Shown: positions 63,918-64,000 of the stretch, piece by piece
How the letters are laid out: each line of letters starts with the position of its first letter
How positions within the stretch are numbered: position 1 is the first letter of the stretch
Source: Streptomyces changanensis
GTDB lineage: Bacteria; Actinomycetota; Actinomycetes; Streptomycetales; Streptomycetaceae
Direction of reading: 5' to 3'
NCBI RefSeq assembly: GCF_024600715.1
Contig: NZ_CP102332.1
Span: 3,348,001-3,412,000, forward strand
DNA: 64,000 nt
Notes under the pieces: generated by a model
The model's input: the letters and a program-made list of their open reading frames with translations, nothing else
What the model was told of the DNA's origin: nothing
The model's database searches: none
Made by a program: the position numbers and the translations under genes

Positions 63918-64000
63918 TCACCACGCGGCCGCGGCCCGCAGCAGGACCTCGTGCGCCCGGGCGATGTGCGCCAGAGCCAGCGTCCCGGTGCGCACGACCA
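63918..64000 (-). CDS. Partial gene, C-terminal end only
   Basis: The last 27 codons of a minus-strand gene cut by the window edge, ending TLALAHIARAHEVLLRAAAA followed by Trp and a TGA. The alpha-helical, Ala/His-rich end is not enough to name a family. The gap between it and the Nudix gene (63739-63917) holds the Nudix promoter region. Confidence 0.45.
   Translation of the reverse strand, partial: VVRTGTLALAHIARAHEVLLRAAAAW

Overview
The window is a piece of a high-GC actinobacterial chromosome, almost certainly Streptomyces or a close relative. It is centred on the replication origin. The gene order gyrB, DUF721, recF, gnd, dnaN, oriC, dnaA, rpmH, rnpA, yidD, yidC, jag, rsmG, parA, parB and trxA, trxB, sigM, murJ, cca matches the core order known in Streptomyces and mycobacteria. 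GTG starts are frequent, codon third positions are mostly G or C, and nine perfect copies of the Streptomyces-type parS palindrome lie around the origin.

Layout. 1-6057 (minus strand): dnaN, a 6-phosphogluconate dehydrogenase, recF, a DUF721/DciA-like protein and the start of gyrB, cut by the window edge. 6058-7228: oriC with at least a dozen DnaA-box matches, then a G-rich stretch and the dnaA terminator. 7229-9067: dnaA (minus). 9428-15288 (plus): rpmH, rnpA, yidD, yidC, jag, rsmG, parA, parB. 15472-16089: a GNAT protein. 16183-25826 (minus): trxA and trxB with a SigR-type promoter, an anti-sigma factor, sigM, a membrane pseudokinase, murJ and a DUF6049 protein, an envelope and redox block. 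26033-30741: CCA-adding enzyme, an MFS exporter, inositol phosphate synthase and a PadR regulator. 31101-38216: cell-wall genes (class A PBP, GT87 mannosyltransferase-like protein, alanine racemase-like protein, FemX, small membrane protein). 38514-40197: rpsF, ssb, rpsR, rplI. 40350-43623: a MATE exporter and dnaB.

The accessory region starts directly after dnaB. A complete Tn7-like element fills 43632-54678 (11,047 bp). Its ends begin TGTAGG and finish CCTACA, it is flanked by a perfect 5-bp duplication (GTCAC), and its left end lies 8 bp past the dnaB stop codon. It encodes TnsA, TnsB, TnsC and a very large TniQ/TnsD-type protein in four overlapping reading frames, plus six cargo genes of mostly unknown function. 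The tnsA-side end faces the target gene, as in Tn7 at glmS. The likely target is therefore the conserved 3' end of dnaB, read by the long TniQ.

54784-64000 is ordinary peripheral chromosome: a dienelactone-hydrolase-like protein with a substituted nucleophile, a decayed LysE exporter, GPP34, a serine hydrolase, GNAT, a divergent MarR/MFS pair, a globin-reductase fusion and a Nudix hydrolase.

Across the window the parS sites tend to sit in gene ends, next to terminators or in convergent gaps. Extra DnaA boxes lie upstream of dnaA, parA and dnaB, which suggests wiring between initiation, helicase supply and segregation.
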